From Neckera pumila (lineage: Eukaryota; Streptophyta; Bryopsida; Hypnales; Neckeraceae), in the NCBI GenBank assembly GCA_963969595.1, contig OZ018413.1, positions 7,810,211-7,874,210 of the forward strand: a stretch of DNA of 64,000 nucleotides, read 5' to 3'. Under the pieces are notes generated by a model. It worked only from the letters and a program-made list of their open reading frames with translations, ran no database searches and had not been told where the DNA came from. The translations under genes were made by a program, and so were the position numbers. Shown here piece after piece: positions 24,701-36,460 of the stretch (within the stretch, counting starts at the first letter, position 1; each line of letters opens with the position of its first letter).

Positions 24701-25207
24701 AGAGCCACGAAAGAGACCGACGTGTACGCGTTCGGCGTGTTAGCCCTGGAAGTTGTCACAGGCAGAAACCCAATGCAAATGCCCGATGAAACAGGGTTGG
24801 AGATGTTGGTGCACAGCGTGTGGCGAGCGCACGAAACAGGAAGCTTAGAATCCGTTGTGGATGCACGACTGAGGGATCCACGTAACAACCAGGCGGACAA
24901 CCAAGCGGGGGACCAGGGGATCCATGTCGAGGAAGAGCTGGAGCTTCAGAATCTTGGGATGTTACCTGATCACGTGTTGAAAGTGGGGTTGTTGTGTTGT
25001 TTGCCGAATCCCAGCCATCGCCCGTCGCTGCGTTTGGTGAATCAGTGGTTTCAGTCTTCCTCGGAGAGAACGGATATGGCGTTGCCGGAGTTGCCTAGAG
25101 TTCAGCCGCCGTATGCAAGGTCGTCAATGGCTCTATTTCTGGGAAAATCGGAGCCGTCGACGTCTTCCAGTGATGTCTCGTCGTCTCACTCATCACACCT
25201 TTCATGA
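21749..25207 (+). CDS. L-type lectin receptor-like kinase, two exons, apparently intact
   Basis: Exon 1 is 21,749-23,162 and exon 2 is 24,486-25,207 (711 codons). Splicing at GCAG|GTATAG and TGCAG|GC restores an AG-VASGLEYLH kinase sequence. I chose the ATG at 21,749 because a signal peptide follows (hydrophobic TVMLFTLLIFEVAG, cleavage near residue 26). Residues ~27-285 form a legume-lectin domain (FAVEIDSQFN, SDSHISLDV, WIDYDSGN, GFIGSTGG) expected outside the cell. A transmembrane helix lies at ~304-325 (GGALAGLLVAVIIVYLGW). The Ser/Thr kinase begins near 368: glycine loop SSGGYGDVYKG, VAVK lysine ~397, HRDIKSGN Asp ~492, DFG Asp ~510, then GYMAPE. A Ser-rich tail ends the protein. L-type lectin kinases act at the plasma membrane in wall or ligand perception and immunity. 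Most angiosperm members lack this intron. Unspliced transcripts would end at 23,365 without a catalytic loop. Confidence 0.9.
23163..24485 (+). other. Phase-1 intron of the intact lectin receptor kinase
   Basis: GT..AG intron of 1,323 bp between kinase subdomains, in the same place as in the second copy. It contains repeats shared with the upstream region and the other copy's intron: CCTGTCCTAGATGGT at 24,050 and 24,087, and AATACCACCATATTAATGAAAT near 24,140. A segment at 24,160-24,230 resembles 40,940-41,015 (TTGATGATGTGTTG...ACTTCCT-TTGTAGTG), probably part of a small mobile repeat. Confidence 0.8.
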
Positions 25208-25901
25208 AGTGCCAAGGGTGAGAGCAAGCGCAGCACTTTGGCAACAGGAAGTAAGTCGCGGTTGCAACACATTGTCAATTATTTTGAACTGCAATGGTAT
25301 TTGTGAGTTATGTGCATTGCCTTCAGCTCTTGGGACTACGATATTGTAGACGGGTAGGCAGTTCCTGCCTCTTTTGAGCCCATTGTGACAAATTGTCATA
25401 TTTTCGAGAATTTCATACATGAATTTCAAAGGTGCACCACATGTCATTGTTTGATTTGTTGTAAAAATTTACAGAAATTTTGAAAGGGGTGCATATGTAC
25501 TCTTTTTTGTTTTAAAAACTCAAAATTTTTATTCACTTGATACACCAACAAGTCCAATTAGGAGTAATCAAACAAGACAATACAATTACAATTAGGTAAG
25601 CTTCTATTGTACCACAACACAATTGTCATAAATTTGGCATTAACATTTAGCTATTACCAAACCTGAGTGATCAAGTGACTAAAAAATCAACTTATAAACC
25701 CTAAACACTGAGCTTGAGTTGTTTCAACTTCAGCAATGGTTTCTTCTTCACAACTCTCTGCAAAGCTCTTATTCTCACTTCCCACGACTCCAAATCCTAA
25801 TCCCATCTACCGTAACCTGTAGCAAAAGTCCAAACCCTAATCCATCTTACTGAGACCATTAACTAACTTGAATACAAAAGAGACACAATGTTCAATCGTA
25901 C
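25208..25901 (+). other. 3' flank with a repeat shared by the second kinase copy
   Basis: The first ~150 bp (AAGTGCCAAGGGTGAGAGC ... AACAGGAAGTAA ... TGTGCATTGCCTT) match the DNA just after the second kinase at 42,218 and recur at 27,400-27,680 and 28,690. The homology breaks near 25,450 and is picked up again near 27,300, so 25,450-27,300 looks like an insertion in unit 1 or a loss in unit 2. Confidence 0.5.
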
Positions 25902-26009
25902 GTGTTTGATTTCTTCTAGGATGATGGAGCTATTCCTATTGACATCCATTGCATCAAATTGATCACGTAAGTCATGAATCTCCTCGGGCTCCAGAGTACT
26001 TGCTAGTGC
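25902..26009 (-). pseudogene. Single EF-hand exon resembling a plant calcium-dependent protein kinase
   Basis: On the minus strand, 36 codons lie between a TTTGCAG acceptor and a GTACGA donor, both in phase 0. They read ALASTLEPEEIHDLRDQFDA and continue with an EF-hand loop (DVNRNSSIILEE). This matches, from memory, the first EF hand of plant CDPKs, especially the CPK16/18/28 type (ALASTLDEEE..DLRDQFDAIDV). Two calcium-loop positions have changed: Asp3 to Asn and the central Gly to Ser. I could not find the kinase exon expected upstream or the next EF-hand exon downstream. I treat it as a captured or stranded exon rather than a working gene. Confidence 0.6.
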
Positions 26010-27290
26010 CTGCAAACCAAAATTCAAATGTTAATGTACTTGATGGGAACATGCAAGCATCAACTACATTACAGATGATGCCAGTGAACGGGATCCACCA
26101 AAAAGTCCAGAGAAGAGAATGAAGTCTTCAAAGCTGTATTGGCAAATGCAAAAAAATTCCTCCAAAAGGTAAAATTGCAAGGTGAAATTTTCATTCAGAA
26201 GTGTTGAAGAAAAACTCAATGTTGCCATAAACTCAGCCTGCAGTTCTGTGAAAAGCTTTATTTTTTTACCCTGAACCCTAATCTTTTCAACACAATCTTC
26301 TTCGAAGTCATAGCCTACACACATAGTCATTGCTTCCAGAGTGTAGAAATTAACAGTCAAGAAACGCAGCAGTCAAGAAAAAATCAGATATTGCAAAGAC
26401 TGCCAAAATACCAATTGAAGCATGATTAGGCTTGATAACGAGAAGGCATTTATGATTGACTCACGACCACAAAATGTTGCGGAACTAAAACTCCTTCGAT
26501 TAAATCAGCAGATCAGCGTGAAAATGTCCACGAAACCCTATTTAGTCTGCACTCTCCTAGAATTCCATGCTAAGCATCATCGCACTCACAACCCTAATCT
26601 TCTTGAGCATATGAAGCATACAAGAAAGGGTAAGAAATTTGGTAGGGAGAACGAAACAATCACTAGCAATCTTCAACGACAAACTTAGCACCACAAAAAA
26701 CGAAGCATCTATTTTCTACCGTTCTGAACCAACATACAATGTACTCAGCAATGAAGTACTCTTGTACCTGAGATTTATGCTCGCGCCACCCGACTCTTAT
26801 CCTTGAGAGTCGACCTCTACCAGGCACGTTGATCTCTGAAGACATTCACATGTGGATTAAGCAAAAAATGAAGACACGATTGCCAACACGAAGACACAAA
26901 GGCGAAACCAAACGACCACAAACAAGGTTACCGCTACTGACCTTCAACTCCAACAAAGAATTAGTTGCCGCTTGAAACCTTCCTCCAAATGCTTCCTCCA
27001 GAATCATGTGGCACCTTCATAAACTGCTTCTCCGAGTCAAAAATCACAAACTTAGAAATTGCAAATTCAGACTTGAGCAAACATCAAGCCTGAGCATCGA
27101 ACCCTATCGAAAAACCCATCGAACAACTCCTGTTTTTCTGTCATTTGGCATTGCATCGACGGCTCTCATAGGCGTCCCGGCATTTTTCAAGAAGATCTAT
27201 GGCCATTAAGGAGCGCGATTCACGACGGATTAATCAACGGTCCGTGGGAGGTTTCTTTAATTTTTGAATCACATCGGACGGCTCACTTAA
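26010..27290 (-). other. Gene-like minus-strand DNA of unknown identity around the EF-hand exon
   Basis: The base composition is more gene-like than its surroundings. Possible exons on the minus strand are 27,006-26,941 (starting MILEEAFGGRFQAATNSLLE, then a GTCAGT donor) and ~26,828-26,768 (NVPGRGRLSRIRVGWREH, then a GTACAA donor). Another ORF is at 26,360-26,064. I recognise none of them and they do not fit a CDPK, so no function is proposed. Confidence 0.3.
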
Positions 27291-29146
27291 TTTGTCAAGG
27301 GTGGGGTGAGGTGGGGGTATTTGGCACAGGACGGGATGCCTCTTTTTGGTACATTGTTAACCATTGCCAAAGTGTTGTACACTTGTTGCAAATGCTAGTA
27401 CTATGGCAATAGGAAGTAAGCATTATCCCAAAACATTGACAATTATTTTGAATGTACACTAGGGACTCTTTTGCGTTTCCTTGTCCCACTTCTCCTTTGA
27501 GTAACAATCCTGTGACACAGGGGAAAGTGAGACATAGAAACCTAAAGGAGTCCCTTAGCAATTGCAATGGTTGTGTGTGAGTTTTGTGCATTGCCTTAAA
27601 CTCTTTGAACTATTGCAAATATTTGCGAAAGTGTTGTAAACTTGTTGCAAACCTTTCAGGAAGTGCCAAGGCATTATAGAAACTCGCAAGCCTCAAGTGG
27701 GCTGCTCTAGAGCAGCTGAAAGGATCCCTTAATAACATTTAAAGTGGATAAAGGATTGCTTTTTTTCCTATAGTCGTTCACCTTGCACCACGACGTCAGA
27801 TGTATTAGTGGTTCAATATCCAAGTACAAGGCATTAAATAATTAGGGTTTAGGTATTGTAATGCACTTTAATCCTGATTATTGCATACCTTGTATTCTAG
27901 CCAAGTTTGAAAAAAAAATCAAATGTCAAAATTAGTCCAATGACATCTACTATCAAGATCTTTTTTAATGGCAATGTGATAGTCATAAAAATTTTGGCAA
28001 TGTGATAGTCATAATCTTGAATTTTAAACACCTTTTAAACACCCTTTTAGAATTTTGTCCATAACTTTTTATTGTAGGCTCTAAACCTCAAACAAATTTT
28101 TGGAGATAAAAACTACATTGATTCTCCACATTTTTTTAGTTCAAAGATTTTTGAAAAAAATTATTCTACTATGCCTAAATGAGGTCTAAAATTCGACTTT
28201 TAACACAATTTCTGCTTTTTACTTAATTATAAGTGGTTTTGTTCTTATCAATTCTAATTTACATATCCCACATTAATTGTTGTACCTAGTACTATCCCAC
28301 TTGTATAAATAATATCTTCGCTTCTCAACTTCAAATTCACTAAACTATTTGGCTTACTAAGCTAGTTTGAAATTAGTAGTGTTTCTAATTCTTTTGACAA
28401 TTAGCATCAAAATCCACTTCATTTTGGTTAGTTTGATTGAATTTGATAATTACCTAATTAATAGACCTGTACAGCTGTACTATAGTCACATTAGTGAGTC
28501 CTGACATCCTTCCCGAAATTCACACACTCTGACTACTCACTATGGCTACATGCCTACTTTCAAATAATAGATTGGTTGGATTACTTTGGAGCAGCCCTCC
28601 AGAGGCCTGCAATTTTCTGTAATAGATGGGAGTAGGGGCTAGCACTACAACAAACAAAAAGAATGATAGATGACTGAAGTAGTGGTTGCAACAAATCATC
28701 AATTATTTTTTAATGGTTTTGTGGGTTTTGTGCATTGCCTTAAAATCATGGTGTTTGGGGAGCCATTGCATAAAAGTTTTGCAAACTTGTTGCAAAGATC
28801 TAGCACTTCAATTTCATGATAATAGAATAGGATACACATACTGAGATACACAAGAAATGGAATTTGGACATGATTTGTATAAAGGTGGATAGCTGGAGAT
28901 CTAGTGAGGAATCCAAAATGCCCATCTATGGAATTCTTAAAAAATGGCGTAATCCTTGTCTAATGATGGTAGAATAGGATATACTAGGAATCTAGGATAC
29001 ATGACGAATTAAAATTGTCCATATAGACGTTTGTCTATTTTCATACTGAAGTTCTCTTGTCCTTTAAATGTGGTAGTTGAATGTTGTGATCTTGAGCTAT
29101 GCATTGAGGGATAAAAATACATATGTGAAGGTATTTGAGGTCCATA
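27291..29146. other. Non-coding part of duplication unit 1
   Basis: I find no gene. Segments at 27,340-27,680 and 28,690-28,790 repeat the kinase 3'-flank motif (GTTGCAACA-AATCATCAATTATTTT and GTGCATTGCCTTAAA). The region from 28,690 is clearly homologous to 43,080 onward in unit 2. Confidence 0.5.
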
Positions 29147-29408
29147 CATTAGAGAAAATTTGGTCCCTGAAGAGGATTGTTTGATTTTCAGCCACGATGC
29201 AATAACTAATTCCTTGTACACTTACATTTGATTTTTGATTTAATTTTTTTTTTCAAAAAGAAATTTTTAATCAAAATCTAACAGGGCATACAAGTTGATA
29301 AAAAAAGTGGCAAGATTCTTTGTGACAACTTTTGGGCTAATATTTTCTCCATTTGCACATATACATGCAGTCAAATGGCCTTTCAAAGGGCTGAACTTTT
29401 CTCTAATG
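29147..29408. mobile_element. CATTA-type MITE, 262 bp
   Basis: The ends are CATTAGAGAAAATTTGG and CTTTTCTCTAATG. It has exactly the same length as the copy at 34,466-34,727 and shares AATATTTTCTCC..TGCACAT..ATGCAG inside. It is non-coding. Confidence 0.75.
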
Positions 29409-30031
29409 TTAATCTCAATGGATGGAGTGTGGAGAACTAGACTAGTAGAAGCATGGCTTGCATAAATCTTGAAAATGACCTGCAAGAAGATCCACATGAT
29501 CAATTGGATTGAGATTGTTTTTTCCCTAAGATCATAGCTTGGAACTATATAAAAACAATCTAGTATGATTCTTGTGCCAAAAATTGTGACTCACATGTCC
29601 ATAAAGGTCTAGGATTGATATGGATTTATCTTTAAAAACATGCACTATAAAATGAGCTAAAGTATCAAAATACGGTAAAATTTTAACAATTTTGACGTTC
29701 TTGGTCCTACAATCAATGCATAGCTATGCTAAAATTGTTGCAAAAACTATATTGCAAACTCAAATAGTTGAAAATGAGTGATTGCAAGAAACACTTGTCC
29801 TATTTTTTGTCCCTTTGCCTTCGCACAAGTGGTTTTTTGCTCATAACTTTTGCATCATTTGTCCATTTTTTTATGAAATATGAAATGAAGGTACATGTGG
29901 TAGTTATAGATGTTAAGTAAATTTTTAATTTTTTAAATATTATTTTATTGTTTTTAAAAATCTCCCAATTAGATGTCTATCTTGTCCATTTTAGAAAGCT
30001 TTATTACTATTTTTGACCAAAAAATGCTAAT
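29409..30031. other. Non-coding DNA with one end of the GTGATTGCAAG family
   Basis: From 29,776 (GTGATTGCAAGAAACACTTG) the sequence matches, in inverse orientation, the right part of the element at 46,044-46,781. The match stops where TTAA copy D begins, so copy D probably interrupted this older element. Confidence 0.5.
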
Positions 30032-30964
30032 TTAACCCCTAAAGGACCAACATGTATTTTTTGGCAACATAGAAATTTTGGGCAGGTACGTGTGACTGGA
30101 GATTTGCATATTTTGGGCTGAAATTTTTACAGAAGGTGGGGACAAGGAATATCTTTCATATGCACCAAATTTTATGACATTTGGAAATACGAGTCAAAAG
30201 TTATGGCCTAAAATGTTGTTTGTTTCTCAACTCAAGCAGTCCGGGCAGACCAAAAAAAATCACTTTTTCAAAAATAAAAATTTGAAATTGGTTTATTAGA
30301 TTTATATATACATGAAAAGCTTTGAATCATTCCATTTTGATCAATGAGTCAAACGTTACAAGGATTTTTAGTTTGCAGGCAGTTATGGATTGTCTACTCT
30401 AAAATAAACTTTGAAGTTGTTTATTTCACTCAATTTTCAATATTTTTCAAATAAAATAAAATTTTAGGATGTAGATTGTTTATTACAACATTGCAACCAT
30501 TGGGATTGGCATTTTTCAATTCCATAATTAACTTCTTAACAATTTAGTGTTTTGAACCATTCTCTAATTCTTTCTACTTACTATTTTTTTCCTATATGTT
30601 GTACAATTCCAAATAATCTGAAAATTTTCAAGCATGTAGCCAACTTGCTCTAAAGAATTAATCCAAAGAAGCACAACCATTTTAGAATTTTTTTCATAAT
30701 AATCTGACCTTGTGAAGTGCAGCTGCCCGGTTTTTTGCAGGGCCAAAAAAAGGACTTTTGCCACTTCAAACGCTAATATCTTCCAATATACACAATGGAA
30801 ATTTCTAAAAAAAAATTCCACACATTCCCAAACCAAAGTACTACAAGATCCTACGGTTACATATGTCCAAAAATGATGTTTTTCAAAGATTTGGTACTTG
30901 TACTAGAAATGGCAGTTTTGGAGCATTTTTGGTGAGAACATAGTCAAAGAACTTTAGGGGCTAA
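30032..30964 (-). mobile_element. TTAA/CCCCTAAAG element, copy D (933 bp)
   Basis: The left side reads TTAACCCCTAAAGGACCAAC and the right ACTTTAGGGGCTAA, so the right TTAA has one change. It lies in the opposite orientation to copies A, B and E. The interior carries TTTTTTCCTATATGTTGTAC and the CAGCTGCCCGG motif of the family. Confidence 0.85.
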
Positions 30965-33610
30965 AGTTCAAAATTGGAATACAAAGAGGGTGATTACACA
31001 AAACACCTGTACTATTTGTTGCGTTTTGCAATAGTACTCATGATTTTTTTAAGTGAAGCCTTTACTCCTTTTCCAAACAACAAGACTAGGGCTTGATATT
31101 ATAAACAAGCATTAAAGGCCAGGCCACCTTGGTACAAATAAAGTTCTAGAAAATTTGTTAATAAATATGCAACTAAGGGTTACTTTACACCTAGAGGCTG
31201 GGCCAATTCATTGTGTCAAAGGCAAAGGATCCTCACTTGTGATTGGACAAAACGTTGAAATCAACTCCAACCTCTTTACACCTAGAGACCCGGTCAATTT
31301 GGTAGAATGCAACTTTTTATTCAAAAATGACATAATATGACATGGCCCAAACTTGCTGAATTGGATGCACTAAAATTGGTAGGCCAGTTGGGGCCAATTT
31401 CAAATTTCAATTAAATTTTTTATTATGAAATAGTATTGTTTTAAACAAATTAGCACCTTTGGATTTTGTGCAATCAGCCTCAAGGGAAATTGGCTTGGCC
31501 TCTACGTGTAAAGTGGCCCTGAAAATTTCAACCCCTCTCTTTCTTTCTTTTTTTAGATTTTATTGCATTGGCCCAGCTTCTTGGCCTCAAGGCCTTTACA
31601 TATGGGAGAATGGGTCCCCGGTATAATCTTATTCTAATGGGTATTTGAGGATTGCCTCCCATCCAAAGGAAGCTGAAATTTGTACAATTGACTTCAAGGA
31701 GAATTGGCTTGGCCTCAAGAGTGTAAAGCAACCGTAAGCTCCACAAGGCTTTGTGCTTGTATCACTAGCACGCTTTTTGAATAAGGTCCTACTCAAATTT
31801 CCTCACATCATTCACTATAAATGTTAGTAGCTTTGGTTGTCAAATGCAAAACCTCCCTTTCCTTTAGTCCAACACCACATCTAACCTTCAACTAGTTTTC
31901 TTCTCCTCAAAACTGTTATAATAAATATAGACTATGTCATGATATCATTTGTATAATTTTCCATTAATTTTGTTCTTGCATAACCCTAATGACATCCAAA
32001 CATCTTTTCAATGAAACCTTGCAACTTGATGAAACTTTTTGGCACCGTTGCATTGCAACGAAATTTCTTCTAAGTTTTACGTAAATACCCACCAAGAAAG
32101 GTCCCATTCATTTTGCGGAAGTATTATTTCCCCGTGATCTCCTCTTGGCACGTGAAATCCGCATAATCGGTGAGTACAAATTTTTCATTCATCGATCACA
32201 TATTTCTTCCATTTCTAGAAATGGATGAAATGGATGAAATGCATGGATCAATGAATGAAAAATCGATAATCACATGTTTCATCCATTTCATCAATGGCTC
32301 GTGTGGCCATGGCATGGCAACCTTCATTTTTGCATCAGTCTATGAAACTTTGGAAGGCGAGGAAATTGGAACTATTCTGCACTGATTAAGCTCATTCAAG
32401 TTGAGATGCTGCCATTGAATGTGCAGCTAGAGTGAACCAAAGCCACCTGCCATGAGCTATTTGGAATGCTTCTGGGCAGTGATCTCAAAACAGGTTCAAG
32501 GTTTTTAGCCAAATGTTCATTTTTGGAAGATTATTTTTGAATTTACACTGAGGCATGAAAAAATTAAGTAGAAATCAAGCGAAATTTAGTCAGTTTTGGG
32601 ATCGCTGCTTCTGGGTGTCTCCACATTCAGTACATGTTGACCCCCAGTGGGCCACTGTTATTGCATTATTTGGGTTTGAAAGTTGAAAGCCATTTTATTT
32701 TTTATTTTTTATTTATTTTTAAGCAATGGTGCTTTCCATTTGTTCAAAAAGAAAAAAAGAAAAAAAAGTTGAAAGCCATGGTTGACTCTGGTTGTCTGTA
32801 TCAACAAATTAAATGGATGGTGCTGAGACTGTGGCAACATTGAATAAGGTCACTGGGTGGCATTTATTTTTATTTTTGTTTTTTGGTACACAAAGTAGCC
32901 ATAGCAAGAGATTTGGGCATTGTAAGCGTAACATACATAAAAAATCCAGCAGAAGTACGAGGTGCACAACCACACATTGCATTTTAAGGTAAAGCAGCCC
33001 ATTGTGGTCAGAATTAGAAGTCTGCCATCATCCCATCACCGAAATTTTTCAATTTTTTTCCCATGTGAAGACAAGTATGAGAGTTTGTGAAGGCAACTGA
33101 AATCATAATTTTTGGACAAAGTATGAATTAACTATGAATTTCTCAAGTGTTCAGCCCAAAGAAGTTGGCAGACCATCCCAAAATCAACTGCAAGTGTATC
33201 CATAATGCTCACCTACCTCTTCTAAAGGAGACAATTTTTTTTTATATGTGGATGGCCATAAAAAGTCACTTCCTACAATGACTTACACCGAAATTACTAC
33301 ATGTTCCTAATAAGGTCACTAATTACTCCATTGAAGTTAGGTGAGATATTGATTGTGGTCAGAAAAAACACAATGGGATCATCATGTGTCCCTTATGGGT
33401 CATTTGACCGCAATGGGCTACTTTACCTTAGGTGGAGTCTGGAAACTACTGTAGCTCATCCTAACACTATTCAGCAATGGGACCAGGATTGCTTGAAGGG
33501 TCCGAACATTCATAGAATAGGTAATTTATTCATTTCGTTGGAGGAAATATAATTAAAGAAGAAGAGTATTTGTACTTGCTTGTAACATGTTCTTTCTTTC
33601 ATTGTAGAGG
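30965..33610. other. Non-coding part of unit 1, homologous to 50.6-53.4 kb
   Basis: No gene is supported. The blocks 31,060-31,190, 31,800-31,960, 32,290-32,330 and 32,630-33,560 have clear counterparts in unit 2 (for example GTGGGCCACTGTTATTGCAT at 32,646 and at 52,909). Confidence 0.55.
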
Positions 33611-33856
33611 GTTGTGCTAGGTGCTCATTGTGTGCATGATAGTGATAGTGATGTTTATTCTTTACTTGATATATTTGTTGTGCTATGTGCTCGTTGTATG
33701 CACGATAGTGGGGCATATTCTCCACTTGATATATTTGTTGTATTATGTGCTTGTTGTATGCACGATAGTAGGGTATATTCTCCACTTCATATATTTGTTG
33801 TGTTATGTGCTCGTTGTATGCACAATAGTAGGGTATATTCTCCACTTGACATGTTT
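33611..33856 (+). repeat. 60-bp minisatellite, four units, expanded only in unit 1
   Basis: Units begin GTTGTGCTATGTGCTCG at 33,677, 33,737 and 33,797 (exact 60-bp period), preceded by a slightly longer unit from ~33,611. Because 60 is a multiple of three, several frames stay open and give periodic false ORFs on both strands. The matching place in unit 2 (53,338-53,403) has a single unit. Confidence 0.85.
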
Positions 33857-34465
33857 GCTGCACTTTCAACTTTTGATAACTATAGAATGTTTTGTATTAT
33901 TTTTTTTAACCAATTAATCCTTTGATAACAAGGGATAGTTGAGTTTTCTACAAATGTGAAGATGCATTATGAAAGTGAAGTTGATAAGAATAACTTAATG
34001 ATGACTTTGAAATAGAAATGATCAACAATGACTAATTGATAAATATTTGCTATTGAATATACCATTTTACCATCTAGAATTTATAGATGTGTTTTGAAAC
34101 CAAATATTCAAAAATTCTCTTAAAACTGATTGTAAATTGATTTTTATAAAAAACTTGTGATGAAATGTGTAAATTTCTAAACAAAGTTTTAAATGATTTC
34201 CATATTATATATTCCTCAAAGATGTTTTCAAAGGCCCTTTTTGGGTTGGTATAGTTGATTTTTGAGGTGAAACATAATTGTATTGATTTCATTGAACTAT
34301 ACATTAAATACTTGCAATGAAAAAGTTTTGAAAATCTATTGCTTATAGAAGTTAGAAAATTAACACAAGAATCCTTCAACATTTGGATGGATGAAAAAAA
34401 CAAGTTTTTGTATGTATATGGCATGTAGATGGCGTGTAAACTTTGCATTCATTCATTGTTCAAAG

Positions 34466-34727
34466 CATTAGAGAAAGTTTGGGCTATATAGAGGGCTGTT
34501 TGACTTTTGGCGGATGTGCAAATACACTGAAATAAATTAAAAAATTAAAAAAAAAAAAAAAATCAAAAAATAATAATGAATAAATTTCTAATTAAAAATT
34601 CAACCGGGCACACAACCTTAGTTTTACTGGCAAGATTCTCTACGAGCTAGTTTGGGCTGATATGTGTTGCAACTGCACATTTTCATGCAGGAAATGGCCC
34701 TCCTATGGCTTGAAATTTTTTCTAATG
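34466..34727. mobile_element. CATTA-type MITE, 262 bp, with an empty site in unit 2
   Basis: The ends are CATTAGAGAAAG and TTTTTTCTAATG. In unit 1 it separates CATTGTTCAAAG from TTTGAATCCAT. Unit 2 at ~57,050 reads straight through (GTTGTTTAAAATTTGAATTC), so this insertion came after the duplication. Confidence 0.8.
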
Positions 34728-35699
34728 TTTGAATCCATAATTCTTAAGGATTAGGGACCAAGAGGTAGTCCAAATTTCCAAAAACATTATAAAGTGTAGC
34801 CTACAAGACAATTCAATAACGGCTACTCAAAAAATTGTTTTTTGAAATGGAAAAAAAAATTTAAGTTATCATTTTTTGAATATTACTTGTCTTTGATCAT
34901 TTCTTTGGGGAAATTGTAAAAAGCCAATAATATTTGAATGTAAGAAAAGCACCAAATTTGGAATCCAAGAGTTTGCAGTCAAAATTTCAAAAAAAAAAGT
35001 AATTTTGGAAAAGACCTAAGAAAATGTGGCTAAATTTTAAAAAATTACCATAGGAAGAAAATAACATTTAATTGTAGCCTGATAAGCAATTGAACAATAT
35101 TACTTTTAGTGCATTTTTGGATTTTTTATTGAATCTTCTTGAAAGCAAAGACGATATTTTAGACTCTCTTTTCATGCATTTTTAAGACCAGTTATGAATA
35201 AACTACAAATTTTCAAAGTGCTTATGAATTGAGACATTCCATTTTAGACAAGAATCTTTAGAGTTCGGTTTTAGAAAGAGGTCACAATTTGATACAATAA
35301 TCTTAAATATTCCTAATGCGAGCCCTTATGTAAAAACAACCCTCCCTAAAAATGTACATGATATGAATATATGAATATGAGAGCCTAAGGTTTATTCTAT
35401 AAATATAGAAAATTTAAAAATTAATTTTGTAATTTATTCATACAATACTAAAAATTGACACATCAAGTTGTGTTTAGATCCTTTTTCAGTTGCCATTATA
35501 CTGTAAAATTAAATTTAAATATCCTGATAGCAAACTCTTACTAGTCAAACTCAAATTGTTTTGCTTATTTGTTGAATTGTGAAGTGGGTGCCAACACAGG
35601 GATTAAAATGTGATTCCATGTATCCATGTACCTTTCCATACCCAATCCTTCTACCCAGGATGATACTCGATTGATACCCGCACGACACACGCAGAGTCA
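34728..35699. other. Non-coding unit-1 DNA, homologous to 57.06-57.9 and 62.3-62.5 kb
   Basis: I see no gene. Similarity to unit 2 runs through GGTAGTCCAAATTTCCAAAA (34,763 and 57,090) and TTAAATATTCCTAATG (35,303 and ~57,826), and resumes in unit 2 at ~62,315 after a large insertion there. Confidence 0.5.
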
Positions 35700-36133
35700 A
35701 TGTCGGATAGTTCAGAGGGAAATGGAATGGAGGAGTCAGCCGAGGCTGCCCAACTTAAATTATATGGAGTACTCCGTAATGCCATTGTTGACGTCAATGG
35801 ACGTCAACTTCGCATCAGCATTGCATCAGCAGACGTCACCCCCCAAATACAAATATTTGCCAATCCTCGTCAAAAAAAATGGGGCTCACATCGTGAATGA
35901 GCCCCTCATTGGTGCAACCCCACCGTAAACCACTCCCAGGAAATGTGCCATTCATTTCCTAGGAGGCTTCTGAGCGTAATGTCCAATTGCGTGGGATTTC
36001 TTGCGTAATTGAGCATTACATTCCTCATCCGGTTTTGATTTTTCATCCTGAATATTCATCCTGTTCTATTCGTGATGTTCGTGATTTACGTCAAGCAATA
36101 GCCTCTTGTCGTCGGACATTGCCCTATATGTAA
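35700..36133 (+). CDS. Possible two-exon gene fragment of unknown function
   Basis: An ATG at 35,700 opens 66 codons (MSDSSEGNGMEESAEAAQLK, later DVNGRQLRISIASADV). A second open stretch at 35,963-36,133, directly after a splice-acceptor-like TTTCCTAG, reads EASERNVQLRGISCV and ends RDVRDLRQAIASCRRTLPYM with a TAA. I recognise no domain. Unit 2 has the start region at ~62,540-62,660 but with deletions and no matching second part, so at least that copy is dead. It could be a transposon-encoded or host gene fragment. Confidence 0.3.
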
Positions 36134-36239
36134 CTATCCAGTGAAAAGATGCGATGCACCTGCTGGTTCAATTCCCCTCCCCCTCACTTTAAAAAAAATG
36201 AGAGCCGTTGATTTTAAAAGAAAAATTTCCCCTTTCCTT

Positions 36240-36352
36240 TGGACATCGTTGATTTGGATATGGATACGGTACAGATACAGGATACAGTACGGATACATGA
36301 TACAGTACGGATACATGATACAAACGTCTTGAGATACGATATGGATATAGAT
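36240..36352 (+). repeat. ~18-bp minisatellite (GATACAGTACGGATACAT)
   Basis: Degenerate copies of GGATACAGTACGGATACATG are repeated about five times. A related, oppositely oriented run (CCGTATCCGTTTTCCGTATC) occurs at ~50,281-50,345 beside similar flanks (GCCGTTGATTTT here, ATCAACGGC there), so both belong to one repeat family. Confidence 0.55.
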
Positions 36353-36460
36353 ACATACAAGAAGTACGCATACAAAACACACAAATTCATTAATCCATTG
36401 GTTTGGAAAATATAAGTATGTGTTTTATAAAGAAAACATGGGTCTTTTTCAAAAACAAAG

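Noticed and set aside
23298..24789. Additional ORFs within and around the kinase intron (for example 24,358-24,789)
   Set aside because: Shadow frames of the intron and exon 2; splice sites and homology with copy 2 define the true frame.
33510..33925. Overlapping ORFs on both strands at the 60-bp repeat
   Set aside because: The period of 60 keeps several frames open at once; the 20-residue repeats are artefacts.
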